DNA of 64,000 nt from Saccopteryx bilineata (GCF_036850765.1 NC_089491.1:182507520-182571519); one strand, 5' to 3'; positions 35,830-47,454 are shown, numbered from the stretch's first letter. Notes: generated from the sequence alone by a model not told the origin. Program-made: numbers and translations.

Positions 35830-38800
35830 TGGATGATTAGTGATGTTTAGCATCTTTTCATATATCTATTAGATAGATAGATATATATCCTCTTTAGAAA
35901 AATGACTGTTCAGGTTCTCTACCCATTTTTTAAATTAGATTGTTTCTTTTTCTGGTGTTAAATTGTATGAGTTTCATATATTTTCTGGCTATTAACTTCT
36001 TATCAGGTATGTCATTGGTGAATATTTTCTCTCATACAGTAGGCAGCCCTTTTGTTTGTTGACGGTTTGCTTCACTGTGCAGACACTTTTATTATTATTT
36101 ATTTATTTATTTTTAGTGAGGGGAAGGGAGGCAGAAACAATACTCCTGCATGCACCCTGACCAGGATAGACCTGGAAAGGCCACTAGGGGGTGATGCTCT
36201 GCCCAATTGGGGCCTTTTTTTGCTCCATTGCAACCTGACCCATTTTTTTAGCACCTGACACAGAGGCCATGGAGTCATCCTCAGTGCTCGAGGCCAACTA
36301 ACTGGAGCCAATTGAGCCATGGGAAGGCTGTGGAAGGGAAGAGAAAGAGAGAGAGAAAGAAGTGGGCAGAGTGAAGAAGCAGATGATCGCTTCTCTTATG
36401 TGTCCTGACCGGAAATCAAACCTGGGACTTACACATGCCAGGCCAACACTCTACCACTGAGCCAAACAGCCAGGACTCAGACTCCTTTTAGTTTGATGTA
36501 ATCCCATTATTTTTGTTGTTGATGATGTTTCTTTTGCCTGAGGAGACATATCAAAAAAAAAAAGAAGAAAAGAAAAAATAGGGTGATGTCAGAGTTTACT
36601 GCCTATGTTTTCTTCTAAGATAATTATGGTTTTGAGTCTTAGATTTAAGTCTTTAATCAGAGTGGTTAACTCTTTCATGAACTGGAACAAAATTTGGAAG
36701 ACTGACAGCAGTCCATGAACTGGCAGTTGAAAATCACTGCTTAAATCAATTTTGAGTTTATTCTTATATATGGTATAATAAAGTGATATAGTTTAACTTT
36801 TTTGCATGTATCTGTCCAGTTTCCCCATCACTTAGTAAAGAGACTGTCTTTACCCTCTTATATGCTTGCCTGCTTTGTATATTAATTGACCATATACTTG
36901 TGGGTTAATATCTAGGCTCTCTATTCATTATCATTGATTTCTGCATCTTTTTTTATTCCAGTACCATGTTGTTTATATTACTATAATCTTGTAGAATACT
37001 TTCATGTAAGGTGGTGCAATACCTTCAACTCTGGTCTTCTTTCTCAATATTGTTTTTGGTTATTCAGGGTCCTTTGTGGTTCCATATAGATTTCAGGATT
37101 ATTTGTTCTAGTTCTGTGGAAAATGCCATTGGTATTTTGATAGGGATTATATCAAATCTGTAGATTTCTTTGAATATTTTAACAATTTTAATTCTTTCTA
37201 TCTATCTGCACTATGGATGCTTCCATTTATTTGCATCTTCTTTAATTTATTTCTTTATCGCCTTATAGTTTTTTTTCAAATACAGGATTTTTTATATCCT
37301 AGGCTAAATTCTTTCCTATGTTATTCTTTGGATGCAATTGTAAATGGGATTGTTTCAATAATTTCTTTCTGATACTTCATCATTGGTATATAAAAATGTG
37401 ACTGATTTCTAAATATTAATTTTATATCCTACTACTTTGCTGAGTTCATTTATTAGTTCTGAATGTTCTTTGGTGTGATCTTTAAGGTTTTCTATATACA
37501 GTATTTTTCCTCTGCAAATAATGTCAATTTTACTTCTTTCTTTCCCATCTTTTCTTTTTCTGGTCTGATACTGTGGCGAGGACTTCTGGTACTGTGTTGA
37601 ATAAAAGTGGTAAATGTGGTCATCCTTGTCTTGTTTCTGATTTTAAAGAATAACTTTCAGCTTTTCAACGTTAAGTATATGATGTTAGCTGTGAGTTTGC
37701 CATATATGGCCTTTATTATGTTGAGGTTTGTTCCTTCTATCCCCACTTTGCTGGGGATTTTTATCATAAATAGACACTGGATTTGTCAAATGCTTTCTGA
37801 ATATCTATTGATATGATCATATGATTTTTATCCTTTATGTTCATGGTGGTGTATCACATTTATTGATTTGCTGATTTTGAACCAACCTTGACTCCCAGAA
37901 ATAAATCCCACTTGATCATGATATATGATTTTAAAAAATATATTGCTGAATTTGGCCTGTTATTATTTTTTTGAGCATTTTTGCATACTTTGTCATAAGG
38001 GGTATTGGCCTATAATTTATTTTTTGTACTATCTTTATCTAGTTTTGGTATCAGGGTAATGAGAATCTCATAAAATGAGTCTGGAAGGCTTACATCCTCT
38101 TAACTTTTTTGGAATAATGAGAAAAATAGGTATTAATTTTTCTTTGAATGTTTAGTAAAATTCATCTGTGAAGCCATCTGGTTCAAGACTTTTGTTTGTT
38201 GAAAATTTTTTGGTGGCTGATTTAATTTTGTTAGAACTAACTGTCCATTTCTATTTTCTGTTTCTTCATGATTTAATTTTAGAAGATTGTATGTTTCTAG
38301 AAATTCCTTCAAAAAAGTTCAATTTATTGGCATACAATTATTCTTAGTATTTTCTTAAAATCATTTGTATTTCTGTAGTATTGATTCTCACTTTTCTTTT
38401 ATTTCTAATTTTTTGGGGCCCTCTCTTTTTATTCTGAATGAGCCTTAAGTATTTACTTATTTTGTTTATCTTTTCTAAGAACAACTCTTAGTTTTATTGA
38501 TCTCTACTTTTTAAACTCTTTTGTTAATTTTTCCTCTTTATTATTTCCTTCATTCTACTCAGTTTGGCCTTTGTTTATTCTTTTTTTAGTTCCTTTAGGC
38601 ATAAAATTAGATTATTTGAGATATTTCTTTTCTCTTGAGTTAGCCTAAATTTCTATGAATTCTTTTAGGACTGCTTGGCTGGCTGTGTCCTAAGATTTTA
38701 GGTGTTGAATTATTGTTTTACATTTTTATTTGTCTCAACGTAGCTTTTCATTTCTTCCTTGATCTCATTGTAACCCATGCATTGCTTAGTAACATGTTAT

Positions 38801-38985
38801 TTAGCCTCCATGTGTTTATGGGTTTCTCAGTTGTTTTCTTATAGTTGATTTTTAGTTTTATATCCTATGAAAAGAATTTATATTCAGTTGCTTTGGGTTA
38901 AAGTGTCTTAAAAATATTAATTAAATGCATCTATCTAATGTGTAACTTAGGGCCATTGTTTCCTTGTTGATTCTTCTGTCAGTGC
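35830..38985 (-). mobile_element. LINE-1 ORF2 body
   Basis: Reversed ORF2 sequence runs from the C-terminal region (GATTAGTGATGTTTAGCATC) toward the endonuclease region near 38985. The reverse transcriptase motif near 37508-37519 reads F-A-E-E, so both catalytic aspartates are altered. A SINE (36091-36477) interrupts it. The matching 5'UTR appears to resume at 41790-42045, so LTR elements were inserted into its 5' part. Confidence 0.85.
36091..36477 (-). mobile_element. Diverged VES-type SINE
   Basis: A minus-strand long-form copy more diverged than the others, with head TGGCTGTTTGGCTCAGTGGT and a TTTA-repeat tail. Flanks CAGACACTTTTATT (before) and CAGACTCCTTTTAG (after) look like a decayed target duplication. 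It is inserted in LINE-1. Confidence 0.88.
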
Positions 38986-38998
38986 AAAGCACACTTTG

Positions 38999-39845
38999 TT
39001 AGCAGATTAAAGGAGAGCTCAGATTTGGCACCCAGGTGGTTGGAAAGCTGGGTGGTGGGAGGACTCTAGAAATGAACAATGGCACTTCCCAGCACATTCA
39101 TCCCAGGGTGGGCTCTCTTGACCCCTCTGTACTAATTCCAGCCCACTGGGAACTACCAGTGTCACGTGGAAGAAACCTACTCAAGACACAAACTTATATC
39201 AAGAGGAAGAGGGGGGTCCTGCCAAGGGAGGCAAAGAAGATTTCCTGAATTTCTTTTTCCTTTAGCTTTTAATGATCAGAAAAACAGAACAGAGGTAACA
39301 GTATTACAAGGGAGAGAGGCCAGGTGATAAGAAGAAAGAATAACTAATAGCCACTTGCTGACATGGAGAAAGGGCTAATTTGGTTCAGGACATTCCTTTT
39401 CTTTTGCTAATTAACAAGAACAAAGGAAGGGGCAATCTAGAACCTCTAGGCTACTTGGCCTGTGGTGGCACAGTGGATAAATTGTTGATCTGAAACACTG
39501 AGGTTGCTGGTTCAAAGCCCTGGGCTTGCCTGGTCAAGGCACATATGGGAGTTAATGCTTCCTGCTCCTCCCCCTTTCTCTCACTCTCTCTCTCCTTTTT
39601 CTCCAAAAATAAATAAAATCTAAAATAAAATGGAAAAGAGTGAATTTTTTAAAAAATTAAAAAGGAAAAATAAATAGAGCCTCTAGGCTAATTTTCTAAA
39701 GCCCATTCACATGCATTCCTTTGTGTCTGCACAAAGGCCACTCATTCACACAGCTTCTTGGTGTTTGCATCCAAGGGTTTTTAACTAAAGTTCCCCAATC
39801 CAAGTCTTAGAGGGTTCAATATAAGATGAGTGATTCCCTACACCC
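38999..39845 (-). mobile_element. Possible solo LTR
   Basis: Read on the minus strand, the block starts TGTAGGGAATCACTC and ends CTTTAATCTGCTAACA, so it has TG...CA ends. It contains an ATTAAA-type polyadenylation signal (near 39270). LINE-1 sequence stops at its left edge. A SINE is inserted at 39454-39677. I see no matching target duplication, and the right edge is uncertain, so the LTR call is tentative. Confidence 0.42.
39454..39677 (+). mobile_element. Short-form tRNA SINE with target duplication
   Basis: Head TTGGCCTGTGGTGGCACAGT, B box GGTTCAAAGCC, CT-rich tail and A-rich end. Flanks AACCTCTAGGCTA (39441-39453) and AGCCTCTAGGCTA (39678-39690) differ at one base. Confidence 0.93.
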
Positions 39846-39930
39846 CTCCAGCAAAGCTAGTCATATTAGTTCCTGTTACTATGTGCCTGGCACTTTTCAA
39901 GCTGTTGCATCTGCTCTGGAAGCCAAAGTG

Positions 39931-40250
39931 TGTGGACAAGGCCCACTGGGGGTGAGGACAATGAAGACGCAGAGACCCGACTCTGGAGACCAGGTTCAGT
40001 AGATGTAGATTTGCTTTATTCAGGAAGTAAGCTAGCTTATTTACACAGGTTCAGCCTATAGGGTGTTACAGCATGTTCTTCAAAGCCAATGGCTAAAAAG
40101 ATGAGGGAGCTGCCTGGTTGGCGCTGAGTCAGTTCCTTATAGCAGGTGAGCTCCCTCCTGGGTGTGCCTAGGAGGGTTTCAGGTGCTGGAGTAGTCTCAC
40201 AGCATTGCATCACCCACAGCTATTAGGAATGTGCTCTGTGCTCTACCACA
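39931..40250 (-). repeat. 3' LTR of the compact retroelement
   Basis: This is 320 bp and differs from the other LTR at about 25 positions plus a few small indels by hand count. On the minus strand it carries a TATA-like CTATAAGG (near 40134-40142) and an AATAAA signal (near 40015-40021). Confidence 0.88.
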
Positions 40251-41270
40251 TTTCCCCCTTCTCTATTAATTAGGGCCAGTTGGACTTGATGAATGACACC
40301 TTGCTGTAGTTGTCTCTATGGGCAGGATAATGCCAGGGTGGGGAAAAGCAGCAGTTATTATATATAGCACACATAAACAGGAACAGAGCACCAGGGCCTG
40401 GTACTCTGGGCCCACCCAGCCAAAGCCTTCATATCCCCCCAGGTGATGGGGCGTGCACACGGGCTGCAAGGTCTTCTGGAGCGCTAAGGACCTCCTCCCC
40501 TTGGGTGAGGTCGGTGTGGAGGAGGCCAGGGCTGTGGCTTTGGATGGGTGAAGACTGAACCACTTAGTTGGTGCCCAAGAAACCCTGTCAAGCACGTTAG
40601 GGGGTTCCTGGGATCCAAATTGGCTGAAAAACACAAGCATAACCTTTCAATCGAGTTAGAAGAGGGTGTGGTCCCCGCTCTGTGCCATGGCTGGGTCCTT
40701 CCAGCATCATTTCAGAGAGAGGGGAGAGGGAGAGAAAGAGAGCGAGAGATACAAAAAAATAGACAAGACAGACAAATGAGGGGGGAAAAGAAAAAAGACA
40801 CACGGGTGCGTATAGGCTGGCCCATGGGTCTACAGCAAGAACACAGGTTAGGTTTATAGTCTGAGGAATTGGGGTGGGGGCCTTGAGCCCCAACAGGTAC
40901 TGTGGAAGTGGGGGCTTCCACTTTTTCAGGTGGTGGAGCTGATGGCACAGTTAGCAATTCAGTTGGTTTCATTTCTATATGCTCAGCCGTGATTTTTGTT
41001 AAACTCAAAGGCTAAACTACTTTCCTCCTCAGTGGAGAGGGGCAAATAGGAAGGTAGAGACCCAGAGAGAGGGGTAGCCTATAATATTTTTGGCACCGGT
41101 GGAGGGTCCCCAGCAGGAGCACTGGTCAGACAGGCATATATCGCTAGCAGGGCAGGAATGAGGCCGAGAGGGAAGGTTTGTCCTTCATGCACATCGGCTG
41201 AAAGGACGCGCCAGAAAGCTCAGGCCCAAGTATCAGGGTCCCAAAGAGACACAACCCAGAGCCAAGGGGA

Positions 41271-41307
41271 TTTGTACCTACTGAGAGGATTTCCCAGTAG
41301 GTACAAA
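41271..41307 (-). promoter_or_regulatory. Perfect 13-bp stem-loop in the retroelement leader
   Basis: TTTGTACCTACTG (41271-41283) and its exact reverse complement (41295-41307) form a 13-bp stem with an 11-nt loop. It lies about 130-170 nt downstream of the primer site in the transcribed leader, where retroviruses usually keep dimerisation and packaging hairpins. A splice-donor-like GGGTGAGTG lies just upstream (near 41408-41416, minus). Function is inferred from position only. Confidence 0.65.
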
Positions 41308-41438
41308 GATCCTTTTCACTAACTTAACTTGCCTACTCTGCATAGGACATAGAGGGTTCGAGCTTGCGGGGCTTGGGAGTAAGGGAGAAGGTTTCTCATT
41401 GCAGAGGGTCACTCACCCATCCCTTGGATGCCAGTTAG

Positions 41439-41456
41439 GTCCCTGCCCGGGTGCCA
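41439..41456 (-). other. Retroviral primer-binding site, tRNA-Lys-like
   Basis: The minus strand reads TGGCACCCGGGCAGGGAC, three bases after the 5' LTR end. It matches the canonical tRNA-Lys3 complement at 15 of 18 bases, one difference being a likely CpG decay. Confidence 0.82.
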
Positions 41457-41459
41457 GAA

Positions 41460-41783
41460 TGTGGACAAGGCCCACTGGGGGTGAGGATGATGGAGACACA
41501 GAGACCCGACTCTGGAGACCAGGTTCAGTGGTCTGGATGCAGATTTGCTTTATTCAGGAAGTAAGCTAGCTTATATACACAGGTTCAGCCTATAGGGTGT
41601 TACAGCATGTTCTTCAAAGCCAATGGCTGAAAAGGTCAGGGAGCTGCCTGGTTGGTGCTGAGTTACTTCCTTACAGCGGGTGAGCTCCCCCTGGGTGTGC
41701 CTAGGAGGGTTCAGGTGCTGGAGTGTTCTCACAGCATTACATCAGCCACAGTTGTTAGGAATGTGTTCTGCACTCTACCTACA
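41460..41783 (-). repeat. 5' LTR of the compact retroelement
   Basis: This is 324 bp and collinear with 39931-40250. The AATAAA signal is kept near 41549-41555. The TATA-like site is altered to CTGTAAGG. Both LTR termini are recognisable. Confidence 0.88.
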
Positions 41784-41789
41784 AAATTG

Positions 41790-42045
41790 AGTGAGTTTTT
41801 TATTTTGTGCTTTGGATTTTGTGTGTAGGTAAGTCTGTATGCAGGCCCTTTAAGATGTACAGTGTCTGGGGCTCCAGCAGCCCTCCAGCCCTTCTACCAG
41901 TTTGACATGGCTTCTTCTCTCTATTCTTAGTTATAGGACTTCTGTTCAGCTAGTCTTCAGGTGACTCCTATCATTTATTTGTAATTTTGATGTGGCTTGG
42001 AAGGAGATGAACACAATGTTTACCTACTCCACCATTTTTTACCAG
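41790..42045 (-). mobile_element. LINE-1 5'UTR fragment
   Basis: TTTGTAATTTTGATGTGGCT and CCTACTCCACCATTTTTTAC are the reversed start of an old mammalian LINE-1 5'UTR. It probably belongs to the LINE-1 at 35830-38985, separated from it by the LTR elements. Confidence 0.65.
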
Positions 42046-42489
42046 AAGTCATCTTGTTGGGAGGTTTTTGATTACTGATTCAGTCCCCTTACTAGTTATT
42101 AGTCTATTCAGGTTTTTTTAGTTCATGATTCAGTTTTGGTAGATTGTATACTTGTAGGAATTTACTCATTCTAGATCTTCCAGTTTGTTGGCATATAGTT
42201 TTGCAAAAAAGTCTCTCATTATCCTTTATATTTCTGTGGCTCAGTTGTAATGTCTACTCTTTCATTTCTAATTTTATTTATTTGAGCCTTCTTTCTCGGT
42301 GAATTTACCTAAAAGGGTTTTTTCTATTTTGTTTATTGTGTTTTCTGTCAGAAAACAAGGTTTTAATTTTCTAATTTTTACTCTATATTTCATTTATCTA
42401 CTCTGATATTTTTATTTCTATTAACTTTTGGCTTAGTTCTTAGTTTTTTCTAGTTCATTCAGGTGTGATGTTAAGTTGTTTATTAGAGG

Positions 42490-42848
42490 TTTTTTTTTTG
42501 TTTGTTTGTTTGTTTTAGTGAGAGAGACAAATAGAAAGACAGAGAGGGACAGACAGAAACAGACAGGAAGGGAGAAAAATGAGAAGCATCAATTCTTCAT
42601 TACGGAACATTAGTTGTTTATTGATTCCTTTCTCATATGTGCTTTGACTGGGGAGCTCCAGTTGAGCCAGCGACCTTTGGGCTTAAGCCAGTAACCATGG
42701 GGTCATGTCTATGATCCCACACTCAAGCCAGTAACCCTGCGCTGAAGCCAAATGAGACTATGCTCAAGCTAGTGACCACAGCATTTCGAACCTGGGTCCT
42801 CTGCATTCCAGGCCAACACTCTATTCACTGCACCACCACCTAGTCAGG
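42490..42848 (-). mobile_element. tRNA SINE with internal repeat units (type C)
   Basis: Minus-strand head CCTGACTAGGTGGTGGTGCA followed by repeated 'AGTCACTGGCTTGAG'-like units (AAGCCAGTAACC on the plus strand), a purine-rich region and a GTTT-repeat tail. It is inserted in old LINE-1. Confidence 0.9.
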
Positions 42849-43661
42849 CTTGTTTTTTCTTAATGTAGTCTTTATAGCTGTGAACTTCCCTCTTTTTCCT
42901 ATAAGTTTTGGTATGTTTTACTTTGGTATGTTTTACTATGTTTTATTTCTTTTTTGATTTTTTTCTTTGAAGCATTGGTTTTTTAGGAGTGTGTTGTTTA
43001 ATTTCCACATATCTGTAAATTTTCCATTTTCTTTCTGTTATTGATTTCTATTCTATATCATGTGTTCACAATAATAGATACTTACTATAATTTCTATCTT
43101 TTCAAATTTGTTACAATTATGGCCAAACATATTATTTATCCTGAAGAATATTCTAACTTTACTTGAAAATACTATCTATTTAAATACTATAGGATGAAAT
43201 GTTCTGTATATGTCTGTTAGGCACATTTGTTTTATGGTGTTGTTCATCTATTTCCAGATTGATTTTCTGTCTATACATTGTTGAGAGTGGTGTATTAAAG
43301 TTTTCTGCTATTATTATATTGCTTTTATTTCTCCTTTTAGTTATGTTAGCATTTGCTTTGCATGTTTAGGTGACCCAATATTGGTAGAATGAATATTTAC
43401 AATTCTTATATTTTCTTGATGAATTAACTTCTTTATCATCATCTAATGACATTTTGTCTCTTGTGACCACTTTTAGCTTAAATTCTATTTTTCTGATATA
43501 AGTGTAGTTACTGCTAGTCTCTTTTGGTTAGCATTTGCTTGGAATATCTTTTTTTATATTCTTAATTTCAGTCTGTGTATGTTTTTAAGGCTAAATTGAG
43601 TCTCTTGTAAGCAGTACATCATTGTATTTTTCTTTACCCTTATTCAGCTACCTTGTCTTTT

Positions 43662-44027
43662 TTTTTTGTATTTTTCTGAAGTTGGAAACAGGGAGGCAGT
43701 CAGACAGACTCCCGCATGTGCCCGACCAGGATCTACCTGGAATGCCTAACAGGGGGCGATGCTCTGCCCATCTGGGGCATTGCTCTGTTGCTACCAGAGC
43801 CATTCTAGCACCTGAGGCAGAGGCACAGAGCCATCCTCAGTGCCCGGGCCAACTTTGCTCCAATGGAGCCTTGGCTGTGGGAGGGGAAGAGAGAGACAGA
43901 AAGGAAGGAGAGGGGGAGGGGTGGAGAAGCAGATGGGCGCTTCTCCTGTGTGCCCTGGCCGGGAATCGAACCTGGGACTCCTGCACGCCAGGCCGATGCT
44001 CTACCATTGAGCCAACCAGCCAGGGCC
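43662..44027 (-). mobile_element. VES-type SINE with perfect 17-bp target duplication
   Basis: Long-form copy in minus orientation. Flanks CAGCTACCTTGTCTTTT at 43645-43661 and 44028-44044 are identical, so the edges are certain. It is inserted in old LINE-1. Confidence 0.96.
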
Positions 44028-45490
44028 CAGCTACCTTGTCTTTTGATTGAAAATTTTAAGCTATTTGCATTTAAAGTAATTATTGATAGATATGAACCTA
44101 CAATTAACATTAACTATTTTTATTATTTTTAGTTTCATTTTTTCTTTCCCTGCTATCTTCCTTTGTGATATAACTTTGTTGTAGTTTCTTTTGATTCCTT
44201 TAGCTTAGTTTTTTATTTAGTCTACAGGGTTTTCCTTTGTGCTTGTCATGAGGCTACATAAAATATAACAATCTATATTAAATTGGTCAAATAGGTGTGT
44301 TTGACAGTCATCTCTAGATGGATGATGTCACAGGCTGTATTCTCTGACAGGATGATATCACTGATTGAAATCTGCAGTTAGTCGGTGCTGCAAGCTGAGG
44401 TCCTGAATTACTCCTGGTCACCTGAGGCCACAGGCTATGCTCCCCATGTCTGGACTCTGCAATCAGGTGGGGATGAAGATAGATCAACATGATCCATCAG
44501 GGCTTCAGATTGTGCCCTGAAATTGGGTGGGGCTAGAGGCTGTGGCTGTGTGGGGTTGTTATCAAAACTCCATGGTGGAGAGGATACATAGGCTATGAAT
44601 AATGATTGGACAAGGCCATGTTTGGGCTGTACTGTCAAGTAGAGCTGTAAGCTGAACTCTAAGGCCAGGCAGTACGTTAGGTTGGGCTTCAAAGTTTTCT
44701 TAGATTACTATTTGGGCTTCCTGTCAGATAGGGGAGGAAGTTATGTTCAGCAGTTGGGTGGGCACATTGACTTGCTTCTCTGCCTAGGCATGCCATGGAA
44801 TGTGTTCTACAGTTGCATGGCATCTATGCCCAACTTCCTGGTTGGGCATGACTGGAGGCTATATTCAGCAGATGGACAGGGCTGTTGACATGCTTTCTTG
44901 GTCATGTGGGGCTGAAGAATGAGTTTCACAGCTGATATGACCATTGGCTTTGGACTCAGCCAAGGCAGAACTGCCAAATAAGTTCCTGGGCAACATGAAG
45001 CCCTCAGTTGGGATCTGAGCTTGAGCACCACCTCAAGCAGGAATATGGTCTTCCATTGTCTACCCACTGGTTGCTGTAAGGCAAATCCCCCTTTAGCATC
45101 CCTATCTGATCCTTGGTGGTAGGGTTACACCCAATAATCCCCATGAGGCAAGAACCAGTGGTCCTCCAAGAGCATTCCACACTGTTGGGAAGCAGGATGT
45201 CCACCTTGGACTCTTTACCCACTAGAGAAACAGTCAGCTGAAGTGTGGCCTCTCGGTGTGTTGCTGTGCTGCCTTGAGGGAGGAACAATGAGGTCAAAGT
45301 GGAACCACTCTTTTTACCCTTCTAATATGGTTCTTCCCAGTCTATGTTGTCCAAGAAGGAGCCACTGCCTAACCTCTGGGTTCTGGGATTTTCACAAAGG
45401 TGTCTGGTATATGGATAGTTGCTAGTTGGTTTTTCTGTGAGTGGAACTGATGTCAAGAACCAGCTATTCTGCCATCTTGAGGACATCACC

Positions 45491-46507
45491 ATATTGTTTC
45501 TTTTTAATAAGAAAAAAAATAGCCTGGCTCAGGATTGTCAGTAGAAAGAGAATACAGATTACCCATTATTCTGCTCCTCGGTTATTAGGTTATTGTAAAA
45601 TGACCACTGTCAATCTTAAAGTAAACAGATATAGTAAGAAATACATAGCCCACCTGTGCTGATCCATTGGGATTTATCTGGTATGACCTTGCTGAACAAA
45701 GGTATATCTCTCCCTAATTCTTTTATTCTCTATCAGAAACAAAAATAAATTATTTCACCAACACAGTCTGTATCTCTTTCTTACATAGATTTAGTACATA
45801 AAAGACATCTTCAAGTATATGCTAAACATATACATCTTTTGTTCGCCCCTATCATCTACAGTGCTTAATATAAGAAAATCATATATATCAGAATTCTGTA
45901 TCCCACTAAGCACCATCTTCTACTTCCTGTTCTGTTGTTTCCTAGTAGATATAGGCTCCAAACGATGTAAGAATGTATTAATGGGTACAAGGGAGGGGAC
46001 AGTCCTGATTCTGTTTTAGAAGCCAATACTGCACAGTAGGGGATTGATTGCCAATGTTCTTGTTGCTGCATAATCAGCATCACAGTGCTAGACATAGATA
46101 GCAAGGAGAACTAGACCCAATTCATGATAGCTAGGACTATTCTATTCCAAAATAGCAAAATATGCCACAGTATTACATCTTCAGCTCTGTATGATCAAAG
46201 GCTATTGTAATTTATTTTTAGTCTTACACACATGGTCGTCTTTAATGGAGTTAATTTCAGAGATCAATTAATCAGATAATCAAAACATTAATTCAATTTA
46301 CCCAATGTAATTAAAATGATAATGATGATAATATGATAATGAAAGTGTTAGAGTCCAGTTATCAGTCTTACACTAATAAAAGAGTTTAATTATCATCTAT
46401 TGTTTTCTACCTGAAGAATAACAGTGATGGGAATAGGTGAAATACAAGGACATTATTTGGTAATGATGCCAAGTCAGATTTTTGACTCATAGGAAAACAA
46501 TTAAAAT
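45491..46507. other. Unique intergenic DNA
   Basis: No gene, RNA gene or repeat that I can name. The base composition is AT-rich and the open frames are short and without motif. Confidence 0.45.
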
Positions 46508-46518
46508 CACTGCTTCTC

Positions 46519-46903
46519 ACCTGACCAGATGGTGGTGTAGGGGATAGAGCGTCAGCCTGGGATGCTGAGGACCCAGGTTTGAAACCCCAAGGTTGCTGGC
46601 CTGAGTGCAGGCTCATCCAACTTGAGCATGGGGTTGCCAGCTTGAGTGCAGGATCATAGTCATGACCCCATGGTCACTGGCATGAGACCAAGATACTCAC
46701 TTGAGAAAGGGGTCACTGACTTGGCTATAGCCCCCCGGTCATGGCACATATAAGAAAGCAATCAATGAACAACTAAGGTGCTACAATGAAGAATTAATGC
46801 TTCTCATCTCTCTTCCTTCCTGTCTGTTTGTCCCTATCTGTCCCTCTCTCTTTCTCTGTCTCACTAAAAATAATGATAATAATAGTAATAATAATAATAA
46901 AAC
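46519..46903 (+). mobile_element. tRNA SINE with internal repeat units (type C)
   Basis: Head CCTGACCAGATGGTGGTGTA, then a series of units of the form 'GTTGCTGGCCTGAGTGCAGG', CT-rich body and an AAT-repeat tail at 46866-46901. Flanks CACTGCTTCTC at 46508-46518 and 46904-46914 are identical. Confidence 0.94.
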
Positions 46904-47088
46904 CACTGCTTCTCCATGGCACATACTTTTGGCCTTTTTCTGGCAGGGAATATAGCATCTCTTTGGAGAGTCCTCTTTTAATCCTCTTTTGAGATCTTTA
47001 TCCTTTGCAGCTCCTTAGGGCTGATACAAAGTGGCTGTTAAATATGTCCCATTTGGGGTTGGTTTCTTTTCCTGGAAATGTCTAGAAC

Positions 47089-47235
47089 AGTAATTCTTAA
47101 TAGAAGGCGATTTGACACTAGAGGACATTTGGTAATGTCTGGAGATATTGTACATACTATAGTGCATAGGAAAGCCATTCACAAGAAAGAAGTGTTCATC
47201 CTAAAGTATCAACGTGCTGTCCTTGAAAAGATCTC
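47089..47235 (+). repeat. MER5-like fragment (hAT-Charlie MITE)
   Basis: The phrase GAGGACATTTGGTAATGTCT followed by GGAGATATTG, and later TGCATAGGAAAGCCATTCAC, follow the MER5A order. The ends (CAGTAATTCTTAATAGAAGG) are decayed. This is an ancient eutherian element. Confidence 0.65.
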
Positions 47236-47454
47236 GTCATCATCCTGCTCATTTTAGCACATACAGGGAAAGAGGCCAAGAGCAGGTAACACGGGTACTT
47301 AATTATTATATCTCTTATTTCTAATGTTTACTATCACAATAATCTTGTCATGTAATTATTAGTACTTATATTAACACACAAAAAAAGCATTGTGTGTGAA
47401 TGCACAGATAGATATATAGTAGATGGTAAAGAGACCTTTTATTCATTTTCTTTC

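Larger units (their letters stand above)
39931..41783 (-). mobile_element. Compact endogenous retrovirus-like LTR element, pol-less
   Basis: Two direct repeats of about 320 bp (39931-40250 and 41460-41783) bracket a 1.2-kb interior. On the minus strand each LTR runs from TGTGGTAGAGC-type (decayed TGTAGGTAGAG in the right copy) to CCTTGTCCACA. Next to the 5' LTR is an 18-nt primer site (41439-41456) reading TGGCACCCGGGCAGGGAC, which matches the tRNA-Lys3 site at 15 of 18 positions. Next to the 3' LTR is a purine tract AGAAGGGGGAAA (40251-40262). Flanking 6-mers AAAGTG (39925-39930) and AAATTG (41784-41789) fit a class II (beta-like) retrovirus target duplication. No protease, reverse transcriptase or integrase motif is present. 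Minus-strand frames at 40266-40640 and 40712-41008 are short and unassigned; the second contains a PSAP tetrapeptide. It resembles non-autonomous passengers such as mouse ETn. Confidence 0.88.
42046..45490 (-). mobile_element. Old LINE-1, ORF2 5' part through 5'UTR
   Basis: It begins in the pre-RT region of ORF2 (reversed, TTTTTGATTACTGATTCAGT), passes the endonuclease region (TCTGCTATTATTATATTGCT, near 43303), and reaches a GC-richer block at 44290-45490 ending in GCCATCTTGAGG, typical of a LINE-1 5' start. The 44290-44990 part contains degenerate repeats of phrases such as AGGCTGT and TTGGGTGGG about 60-70 bp apart. ORF1 is largely lost. SINEs at 42490 and 43662 are inserted in it. Confidence 0.75.

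Noticed and set aside
40548..40859. Plus-strand frame of 103 codons within the LTR element
   Set aside because: It is antisense to the element and crosses a purine-rich tract (GRERERE), so it is probably a shadow frame.
44290..44990. Possible tandem satellite or CRISPR-like array
   Set aside because: The units are degenerate, lack constant spacers and fit a LINE-1 5'UTR. CRISPR arrays are not expected in an animal genome.
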